This document shows, one piece after another, positions 15,893 to 23,486 of a stretch of 24,910 bases of DNA. Each line of letters opens with the position of its first letter. Position 1 is the stretch's first letter. The notes beneath the pieces were generated by a model that saw only the letters and a program-made list of their open reading frames with translations, did no database searches and was not told the origin of the DNA. Source of the stretch: UBA6814 sp040753075 (GTDB lineage: Bacteria; Desulfobacterota; Desulfovibrionia; Desulfovibrionales; Desulfovibrionaceae); contig JBFMHA010000056.1 in NCBI GenBank assembly GCA_040753075.1, positions 1 through 24,910 on the forward strand, read 5' to 3'. The translations under genes and the position numbers were made by a program.

Positions 15893-17006
15893 GAGCACGT
15901 TCCGCAAGCTGGTCCTGTTCCTGGTCCTGCTGATCGGGGCCAGCTCGGTGGGATTCTACTACCTGGAGGGCAAGAGCCAGGATCTGGACTTTTTGAGCGG
16001 GGTGTGGTGGACGGTCGTGACCCTGACCACGGTGGGGTATGGCGACCTGGTGCCCAAATCCGACGCCGGCAGGCTGCTGGGCGTCCTGGTCATGGCTTCG
16101 GGCATCGGCCTGGTGTCCACCCTGACCGGCAACCTGGCCTCCATGATCGTGGAGCGCCACGCCAAACAGCGCAAGGGGTTGCTCAAGGTGAAGCTCTCGG
16201 ACCACGTCGTCATCCTGGGCTGGAACTCCTACGGCCCGAACCTGGTGAAGGCCCTGTCCAAGACCCTGCTGGAGCGCGCCAGCCTGGTGCTGGTCAACGA
16301 CCTGCCCCCGGACGCCCGGGAGGAGCTGTCCTTCAAGCTGGAGCTGGGGGAGCGCCTGCACTTCGTGTTCGGCAACCCCACCCAGGAGAACGTCCTGCAC
16401 CGGGCCTCGCCGGCCACGGCCAAGCTGGTCTACATCCTCATCCAGGGAGGGATGACTCCCAAGGAGGCGGACCAGCAGAGCCTCTACGCCGCCCTCACCC
16501 TGCGCAGCATGGCGCCCAAGGTGCTCATCTACGCCGAGGTGGCCCTGTCCGAGAACCGGGAGCACCTGCTGCGGGCCGGGGTCAACGAAACCGTGATCCA
16601 GGGCGAGGTCACCAGCCTGCTCCTGGGCATGCTGGGGGCCAACCCGTCCATGTGGCCGTTCTTCCAGGCCCTGCTCGGGGCCCGGGAGGACGGCTGTCTG
16701 GCCTACCGCGCCCTGACCCACGAGGAGCGCAGGCTCTCCTGGGGCGAGTTCCTCAGGAAGGCCATCGCCGACACGGGCATCCTGCCCCTGGCCCTGTGCC
16801 ACGAGAGCAAGGACCTCTCCCTGCAGGACATGCTGGACGAGGGCTCGGCCCTGGACCAGTTCATCCTGGAGCTGTTCCAGGCCACGGGCCAGCAGACCGA
16901 CCTGGGGCGCCAGGGGCCCAACGTCATCGTCAACCCGCCGCGCTCCCAGGCCCTGGAGCGCTACGACGGCATCCTCTTCCTCAAGCCCGCGGTCCAGGAG
17001 GCCTGA
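15864..17006 (+). CDS. Two-TM potassium channel with cytoplasmic RCK domain
   Basis: This 380-residue protein is an MthK-like channel subunit. A membrane helix at about 14-33 is followed by the pore loop with selectivity filter TTVGYGD (55-61) and a second helix at about 69-92. The filter is canonical for potassium. From about residue 112 an RCK/TrkA-N Rossmann-like domain begins with HVVILGWNSYG, where the nucleotide-binding glycine pattern is GWNxxG, as in MthK. The remaining C-terminal part (about 240-370) fits a second RCK half. Active channels would be tetramers opened by a cytoplasmic ligand. The ATG lies inside the end of the upstream enzyme gene, with AGGA about ten bases before it, and the next gene starts two bases after the stop. 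Membership in one operon is clear. Confidence 0.92.
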   Translation: MKLRLGKLFKSTFRKLVLFLVLLIGASSVGFYYLEGKSQDLDFLSGVWWTVVTLTTVGYGDLVPKSDAGRLLGVLVMASGIGLVSTLTGNLASMIVERHAKQRKGLLKVKLSDHVVILGWNSYGPNLVKALSKTLLERASLVLVNDLPPDAREELSFKLELGERLHFVFGNPTQENVLHRASPATAKLVYILIQGGMTPKEADQQSLYAALTLRSMAPKVLIYAEVALSENREHLLRAGVNETVIQGEVTSLLLGMLGANPSMWPFFQALLGAREDGCLAYRALTHEERRLSWGEFLRKAIADTGILPLALCHESKDLSLQDMLDEGSALDQFILELFQATGQQTDLGRQGPNVIVNPPRSQALERYDGILFLKPAVQEA

Positions 17007-17008
17007 AC

Positions 17009-17530
17009 ATGGCCGGCAAGGACTTCCGCTGGTCGGACGTGGCCCTGTTCGCCGGGCTCTCCCCGGATCAGATGGAGAAGGTCAAGGGCATCTTCTCCCA
17101 GGTGGAGAAGGACGCCGGGGTCAAGGTGGTCAGGGAGGGGGAGGAGGGCGACGAGATGTACATCCTGGTCAGCGGCAGGGTGCGCATCTCCAAGTCCATG
17201 ATCATCGCGGGCATGAGCGTGCCCCTGGCCGAACTGCGCGACCCGCGCAAGGTGCTGGCCACCCTGGACGGCGACATCTGCCCCTCTTTCGGGGAGATGG
17301 CGCTCCTGGACCGGGACACCCGCTCGGCCACGGTGGAGACCCTGAAGCCCAGCGTGTTCCTGGTCACGGACCGGGAGCGCTTCTTCGACCTGGTGCAGCG
17401 CGAGCCCCTCATCGGCTGCCACCTGCTGGCCATCCTGGGCAAGCGGCTGGCGGCCACGGTGCGCAAGAACAACTCGGAACTGGTCAAGCTGACCACGGCC
17501 CTGGCCCTGGCCCTGGCCCGCAGGAAATAG
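17009..17530 (+). CDS. Stand-alone cyclic-nucleotide-binding domain protein
   Basis: This 173-residue protein is essentially one cNMP-binding (CAP_ED) domain. The beta-barrel is seen in GVKVVREGEEGDEMYILVSG, and the phosphate-binding cassette is FGEMALLDRDTRSATV at about residues 96-111, with the expected glutamate and arginine. A helical tail (LLAILGKRLAATVRKN onward) follows. There is no DNA-binding helix-turn-helix and no enzymatic domain, so it must act through a partner. The ATG is preceded by AGGAGG seven bases upstream and starts two bases after the channel stop. An obvious hypothesis is a separate regulatory subunit for the channel or for the Cache enzyme, but the sequence does not prove this. 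The nucleotide (cAMP, cGMP or another) is unknown. Confidence 0.9.
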   Translation: MAGKDFRWSDVALFAGLSPDQMEKVKGIFSQVEKDAGVKVVREGEEGDEMYILVSGRVRISKSMIIAGMSVPLAELRDPRKVLATLDGDICPSFGEMALLDRDTRSATVETLKPSVFLVTDRERFFDLVQREPLIGCHLLAILGKRLAATVRKNNSELVKLTTALALALARRK

Positions 17531-17533
17531 CCC

Positions 17534-18319
17534 ATGCCCCGCGCCCTTTCGCTTCTTGCCCTGGCCCTGGTCCTGATCCTGGCCGCCGGCTGCGGCCGCA
17601 AGGTCCTCGAGACCCCGGCGCCCCGGCCCGCCCCCCGGCCTGAGCCCGCGCCGGCGCCCGCGGCCGAGCCGCAGCGCACCGCGCCCAAGGGCACCTTCAA
17701 GCCCTACGCCATCGCCGGGACGACCTACTACCCCCTGGCCGCGGTGGAGGGCGGATGGGAGGAGGAGGGCCTGGCCTCCTGGTACGGCCCGGGGTTCCAC
17801 GGCCAGAAGACCTCCTGCGGCGAGACCTACGACATGAACTCCATGACCGCGGCGCACAAGGTGCTGCCCATGCACACCCGGATCCGGGTGCAGAACCTGG
17901 AGAACGGCCGGAGCGCGGATCTGCGGGTCAACGACCGGGGACCCTTCGTGGCCGGCCGCATCGTGGACCTCTCCCATGCCGGCGCCCAGGCCCTGGGCGT
18001 GGTGGGGCCGGGCACGGCCCGGGTGCGCCTCACGGTGCTGGGCGGCGAGGGCATGAGCCCCGAGGCGGTGGTGGCGGCGGTGGCCCGGGAGACCTTCTAC
18101 GTGCAGGTGGGGGCGTTCACGGTGTCGGCCAACGCCGAGCGGCTGGCCAGGGAGCTGAGGTCGGGAGGCTATCCCTCCACCCGCATCCAGGAGGCCGTGG
18201 TGGACGGGGTGCGCTACTGGCGGGTGCAGGCCGGGGCCTTCGCCGGCGTGGCGCACGCCAACGAAGGCCTCTCCGGTCTGGCGGACCGTTTCCCGGGCAG
18301 CTTCATCCTTGCGGATTGA
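17534..18319 (+). CDS. rlpA: RlpA-type septal lytic transglycosylase lipoprotein with SPOR domain
   Basis: RlpA cleaves glycan strands that lack stem peptides at the division septum. The 261-residue protein begins with a lipoprotein signal peptide and lipobox LAAGC, so C20 would be lipidated, followed by a proline-rich linker (about 28-50). The double-psi beta-barrel domain spans about 80-165: ASWYGPGFHGQKTSCGE, with the conserved histidine in TAAHK and aspartate in VNDRGPF, the likely catalytic pair. A C-terminal SPOR domain (about 185-258, FYVQVGAFTVSANAERLA and YWRVQAGAFAG) binds denuded septal glycan. The ATG sits three bases after the cyclic-nucleotide-binding gene, with AGGA eight bases upstream, so it is the last gene of the operon. 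Its stop lies inside the 3' end of the convergent IHF gene. Confidence 0.93.
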   Translation: MPRALSLLALALVLILAAGCGRKVLETPAPRPAPRPEPAPAPAAEPQRTAPKGTFKPYAIAGTTYYPLAAVEGGWEEEGLASWYGPGFHGQKTSCGETYDMNSMTAAHKVLPMHTRIRVQNLENGRSADLRVNDRGPFVAGRIVDLSHAGAQALGVVGPGTARVRLTVLGGEGMSPEAVVAAVARETFYVQVGAFTVSANAERLARELRSGGYPSTRIQEAVVDGVRYWRVQAGAFAGVAHANEGLSGLADRFPGSFILAD

Positions 18320-18599
18320 GCTCCGAGCGGAACTTGCGCGAGAGCCTGAAGACCACCACCTTGCGCGGGGGCAGGACGATGGTCTGGTTGGTCTGCGGGT
18401 TGCGGCCCTTGCGCGCCTTCTTGTCGTAGGCGTCGAACTTGCCGAAGCCGCTGATGAGGAGCGAGTGGTCCTTTTTCACGGACTGCTTCATGATGTCCAG
18501 GAGCGATTCCACGTGGGTTTTGACCTCGGCCCGGTTCCGGCTCATCTGTTCATAGATGGCGTCGACGATGTCGGCCTTGGTGAGGGTCTTGCTGGACAT
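18303..18599 (-). CDS. Integration host factor/HU family DNA-binding protein
   Basis: This 98-residue protein bends DNA and belongs to the HU/IHF family. It starts MSSKTLTKADIVDAIYEQM and carries the family core LLISGFGKFDAYDKKARKG and the DNA-intercalating arm RNPQTNQTIVLPPRKVVVF, then a basic C-terminal helix. The GRNPQT arm and the length are closer to IHF subunits (alpha type) than to HU, but the subunit cannot be fixed by eye. Start 18599 has GGAGGA four bases upstream; an ATG 12 bases further up would place the ribosome binding site inside the gene. The message has a leader of roughly 135 bases from its promoter. The last 17 bases overlap the convergent rlpA gene. Confidence 0.92.
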   Translation of the reverse strand: MSSKTLTKADIVDAIYEQMSRNRAEVKTHVESLLDIMKQSVKKDHSLLISGFGKFDAYDKKARKGRNPQTNQTIVLPPRKVVVFRLSRKFRSELNPQG

Positions 18600-18736
18600 A
18601 TCTTCCTCCATGGGGAGTCTGGCCCGTAATGCCGCTCCCGGTTGATAGCCACGGTCCAGGGGGCCGTGGGCCGGTCCCGGGGTCGCTGAACTGAGCCGCG
18701 CAGTCTGGGTCGGGCCTGCGGCGACACGACCGGTGC

Positions 18737-18757
18737 TAATGAGATTATTACTCATTA
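18737..18757. promoter_or_regulatory. Interrupted palindrome around the -10 box (possible operator)
   Basis: Perfect 7-base arms TAATGAG (18737-18743) and CTCATTA (18751-18757) flank a seven-base AT-only centre that holds the -10 element of the IHF-gene promoter. The position is ideal for a repressor. The regulator is unknown, and IHF autoregulation is possible, although no IHF consensus was seen. Confidence 0.5.
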
Positions 18758-18773
18758 TTTCTTTCTTTTTCAA
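18744..18773 (-). promoter_or_regulatory. Sigma-70-type promoter of the IHF-family gene
   Basis: On the minus strand TTGAAA (18768-18773) and AATAAT (18744-18749) are 18 bases apart, matching consensus at four and five of six positions. They lie inside an AT-rich island in otherwise very GC-rich DNA. It is one of the two best-matching promoters in the window, with the one at 23483-23512. Confidence 0.6.
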
Positions 18774-18840
18774 GTTGTTTTCGGTGAGCGGAGGAAAAAA
18801 TCATCAACGCCCGATGGGGAGCCGTCCCGAGCCGCCCGGC

Positions 18841-19887
18841 ATGACCGCATCCCTCCACATCCCCCACCCCGCCCCGCCCCGCCCCGGAAGGAAACTGGTC
18901 CCGGTGTTCCTCCCCTATGCCGGGTGCCCGGGCCGCTGCGTGTATTGCGCGCAACCCCTGGCCACCGGCGCCGCCGCGACCGGGGATCTGCTCGCGCGGG
19001 CCTGGGCCGGGCTGCGGCAGGACCTGGAGGCGGCCGCGGCCCGGGGAGATTCCTTCGAACTGGGCTTCTACGGCGGAACGTTCACCGCCCTGCCCGGGGA
19101 CTGGGCCGGGCGGTTCCTGGACCTGGCTGCGGAGTACCGGGATCCGGGGCCGGTGGCCGCGGTGCGCTGCTCCACCCGGCCGGACGCGGCGGCCCCGGAG
19201 ACCCTGGCCCGGCTTCGGGGGCGGGGCCTGGGCATGGTGGAGCTGGGAGTGCAGAGCTTCGACCCGCGCCGCCTGGCCGCCGCCGGCCGGGGCTACGGCC
19301 GGGAGCAGGCGCTGGCGGCCTGCGCCGCGGTGCGGGAGGCCGGCCTGGGCCTGGGTATCCAGCTTCTGCCCGGGCTGCCCGGCATGGCCCCGGACCCGGA
19401 CGGCCCCTTCGCCCGGGACGTGGCCCTGGCCCTGGAGCAGGCCCCGGCGGCCGTGCGCCTCTATCCCTGCGTGGTGCTGGAGGGGACCGGGCTGGCCCGA
19501 AGCTGGGCCGCGGGAGAGTATGTCCCCTGGACCTTGGCCCAGGCGGCGGACCTGCTGGGCCGTGCGCTCCTGGCCTGCTGGGAGGCCGATACGCCGGTGA
19601 TCCGCATGGGCCTGGCCCCCCAGCCCGGGCTGGCCGGGCGCATCCTGGCCGGCCCCTGGCATCCGGCCCTGGGCCAGATGGCCCGCAGCCGCGCCCTGTT
19701 CGCCCACATCGCCGGCGTCCTGGCCGGCCGGCGTCCCGGACGCCTGCTGGTCCCCCGTCCGGCCTTGGCGGACATCCTGGGGCACGGCCGGGAGATGCTT
19801 CCGGCATGGGCGGGTCTGGGCCTGGCCGAGGAGGACATCAGGGTCGGGGACCAGTCCGAATTTTGCGTTGAACCAATTTGTTTTTAA
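18841..19887 (+). CDS. Elp3-like radical SAM protein without acetyltransferase domain
   Basis: This protein of about 348 residues has the radical SAM cluster motif CPGRCVYC (C29, C33, C36), then the SAM-binding GFYGGTFTALPGDW segment, ELGVQSFDPRRLAAAGRGY and GIQLLPGLPGM, the order seen in Elp3/HemN-type radical SAM enzymes. Its second half (YPCVVLEGTGLA, then WAAGEYVPWTLAQA, VIRMGLAPQPGL) matches the C-terminal domain of Elp3-like bacterial proteins. Elp3 in eukaryotes modifies wobble uridines in tRNA and also needs a GNAT domain, which is absent, so the reaction is unknown. The start is uncertain. The ATG at 18841 gives a compact N-terminus but has no good ribosome binding site. The ATG at 18814 has GGAGGA about 18 bases away, which is too far. 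The final codons lie in an AT-rich patch (19857-19912) that may hold the promoter of the next gene. Confidence 0.85.
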   Translation: MTASLHIPHPAPPRPGRKLVPVFLPYAGCPGRCVYCAQPLATGAAATGDLLARAWAGLRQDLEAAAARGDSFELGFYGGTFTALPGDWAGRFLDLAAEYRDPGPVAAVRCSTRPDAAAPETLARLRGRGLGMVELGVQSFDPRRLAAAGRGYGREQALAACAAVREAGLGLGIQLLPGLPGMAPDPDGPFARDVALALEQAPAAVRLYPCVVLEGTGLARSWAAGEYVPWTLAQAADLLGRALLACWEADTPVIRMGLAPQPGLAGRILAGPWHPALGQMARSRALFAHIAGVLAGRRPGRLLVPRPALADILGHGREMLPAWAGLGLAEEDIRVGDQSEFCVEPICF

Positions 19888-19941
19888 GAGAAAAAGATTG
19901 TGTTTCCGGCCTCCGCCTGATACCCGAACTCAGAGGTCGTC

Positions 19942-21111
19942 ATGCCCGATGTCCCAGGTTCGTCCCCGCTCGCCCTGCGCGTTCGCCGCGCCCTGACCAT
20001 GGTCCAGGGCGCGGGCGTCCTGGACGACGCCATGCTGGTGGTCAAGGACGGCCGGATCGCGGAAGTCGGGCCCTACGGCCTGGTGCGCCGCACCTGGAGC
20101 GGGCCGGTGCGGGATCTGGGCGACGGGCTGATTGCCCCGGGACTCATCAACTGCCACAGCCATCTCGAACTCTCTCACCTGCGCGGCCGCACCGTGAGCG
20201 GACAGGGCTTCACCGCCTGGGTGCGCAGCCTGCTGGCCGCCAACCCCGACCTCTCGGACCCGGCCTCCCTGGAGGCGGCCTGCTCCGAACTGGCGGCCTG
20301 CGGCACGGCCCTGGTCCTGGACGTGACCTCGCGTCGGCCGGCGGAGGTTTCCGCGGCCCTGGACCGGGCCGGAGTGGAGCACCTGCTGCTCCTGGAGAGC
20401 TTCGGTTTCGCCGGGGCCGGGGGCCTGGACCTGCCCTCCGGAGCCCTGGACCTGCCCCGGGAGTTCCTGGAGAGCCGCTGCGCCGTGGCCGGGCACTCCC
20501 TGGCCACCACCCACCCCGAAGCCCTGCGCGCCGCCCATGCCTGGTGCGCCTGGCGGGGCCGTCCCTTCTCCCTGCACCTGGCCGAGCACGAGGGCGAGGC
20601 CGACTTCCTGAGCGGCGGCCAGGGCGGGTTCGCCCGGCTGCTGCGGGAGCGGGTGGCGCCCGCGGACTTCACCCCGCCGGGCTGCTCCCCGGTGTCCTAT
20701 GCCGACTCCCTGGGCCTGCTCGGACCCCTGACCCTGGCCGTGCACTGCGTGCACCTGTCCTCGCCCAACATCCGGCTCCTGGCCGGGCGGGGGGTCACGG
20801 TCTGCCTGTGCCCGCGCAGCAACGCCCACATCGGGGTCGGCCGCGCGCCCTGGGAGCGGCTGCGGGACGGGGGGGTGCGCCTGGTGCTGGGCGCCGACTC
20901 CCTGGCCTCCTGCCCGGACCTGGACCTGTGGGGCGAGGCCGCCTACATCCTGGAGCGGTTCGAAGGCCGGCTCACCCTGGCCGAGGCGGTTTCCTGGATG
21001 ACCGTCAACCCCGCACGGCTGCTGGGCCGGGAGGCGGATCTCGGAACACTTGAAGTGGGCCGCCGCGCAGTGTACACCATGGTCCCGGAAGCGCTCGTCG
21101 AACACCTCTAG
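19942..21111 (+). CDS. Amidohydrolase, deaminase type (possible aminodeoxyfutalosine deaminase)
   Basis: The 389-residue protein belongs to the metal-dependent amidohydrolases related to SsnA/TrzA/MtaD deaminases. Metal ligands and catalytic residues are in place: HSHLELSHLRG (HxH, about residues 71-73), HLAEHEGEADF near 211, AVHCVHLSSPN near 267, and GADSLAS near 317, in a TIM barrel flanked by N- and C-terminal beta-sandwich strands (KDGRIAEVGPYG and GTLEVGRRAVYT). The early HSHLELS pattern resembles deaminases of the futalosine menaquinone pathway, which would suit a menaquinone-using anaerobe, but no mqn gene is nearby and the substrate is a guess. The ATG is preceded by AGAGGT five bases upstream, and the gene lies 54 bases after the radical SAM gene, possibly in the same unit. 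Confidence 0.86.
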   Translation: MPDVPGSSPLALRVRRALTMVQGAGVLDDAMLVVKDGRIAEVGPYGLVRRTWSGPVRDLGDGLIAPGLINCHSHLELSHLRGRTVSGQGFTAWVRSLLAANPDLSDPASLEAACSELAACGTALVLDVTSRRPAEVSAALDRAGVEHLLLLESFGFAGAGGLDLPSGALDLPREFLESRCAVAGHSLATTHPEALRAAHAWCAWRGRPFSLHLAEHEGEADFLSGGQGGFARLLRERVAPADFTPPGCSPVSYADSLGLLGPLTLAVHCVHLSSPNIRLLAGRGVTVCLCPRSNAHIGVGRAPWERLRDGGVRLVLGADSLASCPDLDLWGEAAYILERFEGRLTLAEAVSWMTVNPARLLGREADLGTLEVGRRAVYTMVPEALVEHL

Positions 21112-21226
21112 GGCCTCGCGCCCAGGCAGGGAAGGGATTCGTCCCCGGCGGGCGCTTGCGTGGCAGGAAACGCGCCGTACCGGCGAACCCCATCTCTAGC
21201 CCCGGCCCTGGCCGCAGAGGACCCCC

Positions 21227-22189
21227 ATGCAGTGGAGGCACAAGGACCTCCTGGACGTCACCCAGCTCTCGCCCGCCGAGGTCGAGCACGTCTTCGACAC
21301 CGCCGCATCCTTCCTGGAGATCAACACCCGGCCGGTGAAGAAGGTCCCGACCCTCAAGGGCAAGAGCGTGGTCCTTTTCTTCGCCGAACCCTCCACCCGC
21401 ACCAAGACCTCCTTTGACGTCGCGGGCAAGCGGCTGTCTGCGGACACCTTCTCCCTGGCCAAGAGCGGCTCCTCCCTGTCCAAGGGCGAGAGCCTCAAGG
21501 ATACGGCGCTGACCCTGCAGGCCATGTCCCCGGACGCCATCGTCATCCGGGACGGCAGAAGCGGCGCGGCCGCCTTCCTGGCCGAGCGGCTCAGGTGCTC
21601 GGTCATCAACGCCGGCGACGGGTGGCACGCCCACCCCACCCAGGCCCTGCTCGACGCCTTCACCCTGCGCGGGGCGTGGGGCAACCTGGCCGGCCGCACC
21701 CTGCTCATCCTGGGCGACGTCGCCCATTCCCGGGTGGCGCGCTCCAACATCCACCTGCTCACCCGGCTGGGCGCCAAGGTCCGGCTCTGCGCCCCGCGCA
21801 CCCTGCTGCCGCCCATGGCCGACACCCTGCCGGTGACGGTCTACACCGATCTGGACAAGGCGGTGCGCGGGGTGGACGCGGTCATGTGCCTGCGCCTGCA
21901 GCTGGAGCGGATGGAGGCCGGCCTGCTCCCGGACCTGCGCGAGTACGCCGAGCGCTGGGGCCTGGGATTGCGCCACCTGGAGCGGGCCAAGCCCGGGGCC
22001 AGGGTGCTGCACCCCGGACCCATCAACCGGGGGGTGGAGATCTCCTCCAGCCTGGCCGACGCGGCCGAGAGCCTGATCCTGGACCAGGTGGCCTCGGGCG
22101 TGGCGGTGCGCATGGCCCTGCTCTTCCTCTACATGACTCGCAAAGAGTCCGACATGACTCGCAAGGAGCACGGCGATGCCCGCGATTGA
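21227..22189 (+). CDS. pyrB: Aspartate carbamoyltransferase catalytic subunit
   Basis: PyrB joins carbamoyl phosphate and aspartate in the committed step of pyrimidine synthesis. The 320-residue protein has the carbamoyl-phosphate site FAEPSTRTKTSFDVAGKRL, where the usual second arginine of STRTR is lysine, followed by SSLSKGESLKDT, GDGWHAHPTQALLDAFT, LGDVAHSRVARSN and HPGPINRGVEI. Length and order are normal. The ATG has AGAGGA five bases upstream. No regulatory pyrI gene is present. The last codons come from a short tandem duplication, and the TGA lies 14 bases inside pyrC, so translation is probably coupled. With a class I dihydroorotase encoded next door, a PyrB-PyrC complex is plausible but not shown by sequence. 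Confidence 0.95.
   Translation: MQWRHKDLLDVTQLSPAEVEHVFDTAASFLEINTRPVKKVPTLKGKSVVLFFAEPSTRTKTSFDVAGKRLSADTFSLAKSGSSLSKGESLKDTALTLQAMSPDAIVIRDGRSGAAAFLAERLRCSVINAGDGWHAHPTQALLDAFTLRGAWGNLAGRTLLILGDVAHSRVARSNIHLLTRLGAKVRLCAPRTLLPPMADTLPVTVYTDLDKAVRGVDAVMCLRLQLERMEAGLLPDLREYAERWGLGLRHLERAKPGARVLHPGPINRGVEISSSLADAAESLILDQVASGVAVRMALLFLYMTRKESDMTRKEHGDARD
22131..22172 (+). repeat. 21-bp tandem duplication at the pyrB 3' end
   Basis: Copies at 22131-22151 and 22152-22172 match at 18 of 21 positions and encode MTRKESD and MTRKEHG. A single A-to-G difference turns AAAGAG in copy 1 into AAGGAG in copy 2, the ribosome binding site of pyrC. Confidence 0.9.
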
Positions 22190-23486
22190 CCTGCTGGTGC
22201 GCGGGGCCTGCTGGCCCTCCGCCAAGGCCCCCTGGCGGGACCAGAACGCGCTCATGCCCGAGAGCCGGGTGGACCTCCTGGTGGCCGAGGGCAAGGTCGT
22301 GGACCTGGTCCCCTCGGGCAGCGTCCCGGCCGAGGCCGCCCTGGTGGCGGAGGCGGAGGGGCTCACCCTGCTGCCCGGACTCATCGACGTCCACACCCAT
22401 CTGCGCGAGCCGGGATTCGAGTACAAGGAGGACGTCGCCTCGGGCCTGGCCGCCGCGGCCCAGGGCGGGTTCTCCAGCATCATGTGCATGGCCAACACCC
22501 GGCCGGTGAACGACAACGCCACCGTCACCCGGCTCATGCTGCAGCGGGCCGCCGAAGCCCATCCCCACGGGCCCCGCCTGTTCCCGGTGGCGGCCCTCAC
22601 CGTGGGCCTGGCCGGGGAGCAGCTCGCGCCCCTGGGCGAGCTGGCCCGGGCGGGCTGCGCCGCGGCCTCCAACGACGGGCTCCCGGTCCGCAACACCGAA
22701 CTCTTCCGCCGGGCCATGGAATACGCGGCCACCGTGGACCTGCCGGTCATCGACCACTGCGAGGACCCGTACCTGGCGCCCGGCGCGGGCATGAACGAGG
22801 GCCGCACCAGCGCGCTGCTGGGCCTGCGCGGCCAGCCCGCCGCGGCCGAGGCCATCCAGGTGGCCCGGGACATCCTCCTGGCCGACGAGCTGGAGATTCC
22901 CATCCACCTGGCCCACGTGTCCTGCCGGGAGAGCGTGGAGCTCATCGCCTGGGGCAAGGCGCGGGGCATCCCGGTCACGGCCGAGACCTGCCCGCACTAC
23001 CTGTTCCTCACCGAGGAGGCCTGCGAGGGCTACAACACCCTGGCCAAGGTCAACCCGCCCCTGCGCACCCGCGACGACGTGGTGGCCCTGCGCCAGGCCC
23101 TGCGCAGCGGGGTGGTGGACATCCTGTCCACGGACCACGCCCCCCACGCCGAGCACGAGAAGGAGGTCCCCTTCAGCGACGCGCCCTGCGGGATCACCGG
23201 CCTGGATACCGCCCTGGCCTGGACCTGGCGGCTGGTGCGCGAAGGCGTGCTCGGCGCCGAGGAGTTCATGCGCGCCTGGACCGCAGGACCGGGGCGCATC
23301 TTCCGCCTGCCGGCCAACACCTTCGCCCCGGGCGACCCGGCGGACTTCCTGCTCTTCGACCCCGACGAGGCCTGGGAGGTCGCGCCCGAAGCCCTGCGCT
23401 CCAAGAGCAAGAACACCCCGCTGCTGGGCTCCACCCTGCACGGCAGGGTGAAGGCCCACTTCATCGCCGGACGGCGCATCGTTTGA
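22176..23486 (+). CDS. pyrC: Dihydroorotase, class I
   Basis: PyrC closes carbamoyl aspartate to dihydroorotate, the third pyrimidine step. The 436-residue protein is a class I dihydroorotase of the amidohydrolase superfamily. Metal ligands are seen in DVHTHLREPGFEYKED (about 70-85), SNDGLPV, IDHCED, IHLAHVS and the catalytic STDHAPHAEHEKEVPF near 320. The length and the CMANTRPVNDN segment are typical of the active bacterial form rather than the shorter inactive partners. The ATG at 22176 has AAGGAG seven bases upstream, provided by the tandem duplication at the end of pyrB, and overlaps pyrB by 14 bases. The gene ends at 23486, where its stop codon lies inside the -35 box of the next promoter. 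Confidence 0.95.
   Translation: MPAIDLLVRGACWPSAKAPWRDQNALMPESRVDLLVAEGKVVDLVPSGSVPAEAALVAEAEGLTLLPGLIDVHTHLREPGFEYKEDVASGLAAAAQGGFSSIMCMANTRPVNDNATVTRLMLQRAAEAHPHGPRLFPVAALTVGLAGEQLAPLGELARAGCAAASNDGLPVRNTELFRRAMEYAATVDLPVIDHCEDPYLAPGAGMNEGRTSALLGLRGQPAAAEAIQVARDILLADELEIPIHLAHVSCRESVELIAWGKARGIPVTAETCPHYLFLTEEACEGYNTLAKVNPPLRTRDDVVALRQALRSGVVDILSTDHAPHAEHEKEVPFSDAPCGITGLDTALAWTWRLVREGVLGAEEFMRAWTAGPGRIFRLPANTFAPGDPADFLLFDPDEAWEVAPEALRSKSKNTPLLGSTLHGRVKAHFIAGRRIV

Noticed and set aside
12989..15907. Open frame of 972 codons on the minus strand opposite the 13151 gene and the condensing enzyme
   Set aside because: It is antisense to well-supported genes, has low-complexity composition (many GHV, DL and EV repeats) and no ribosome binding site of note.
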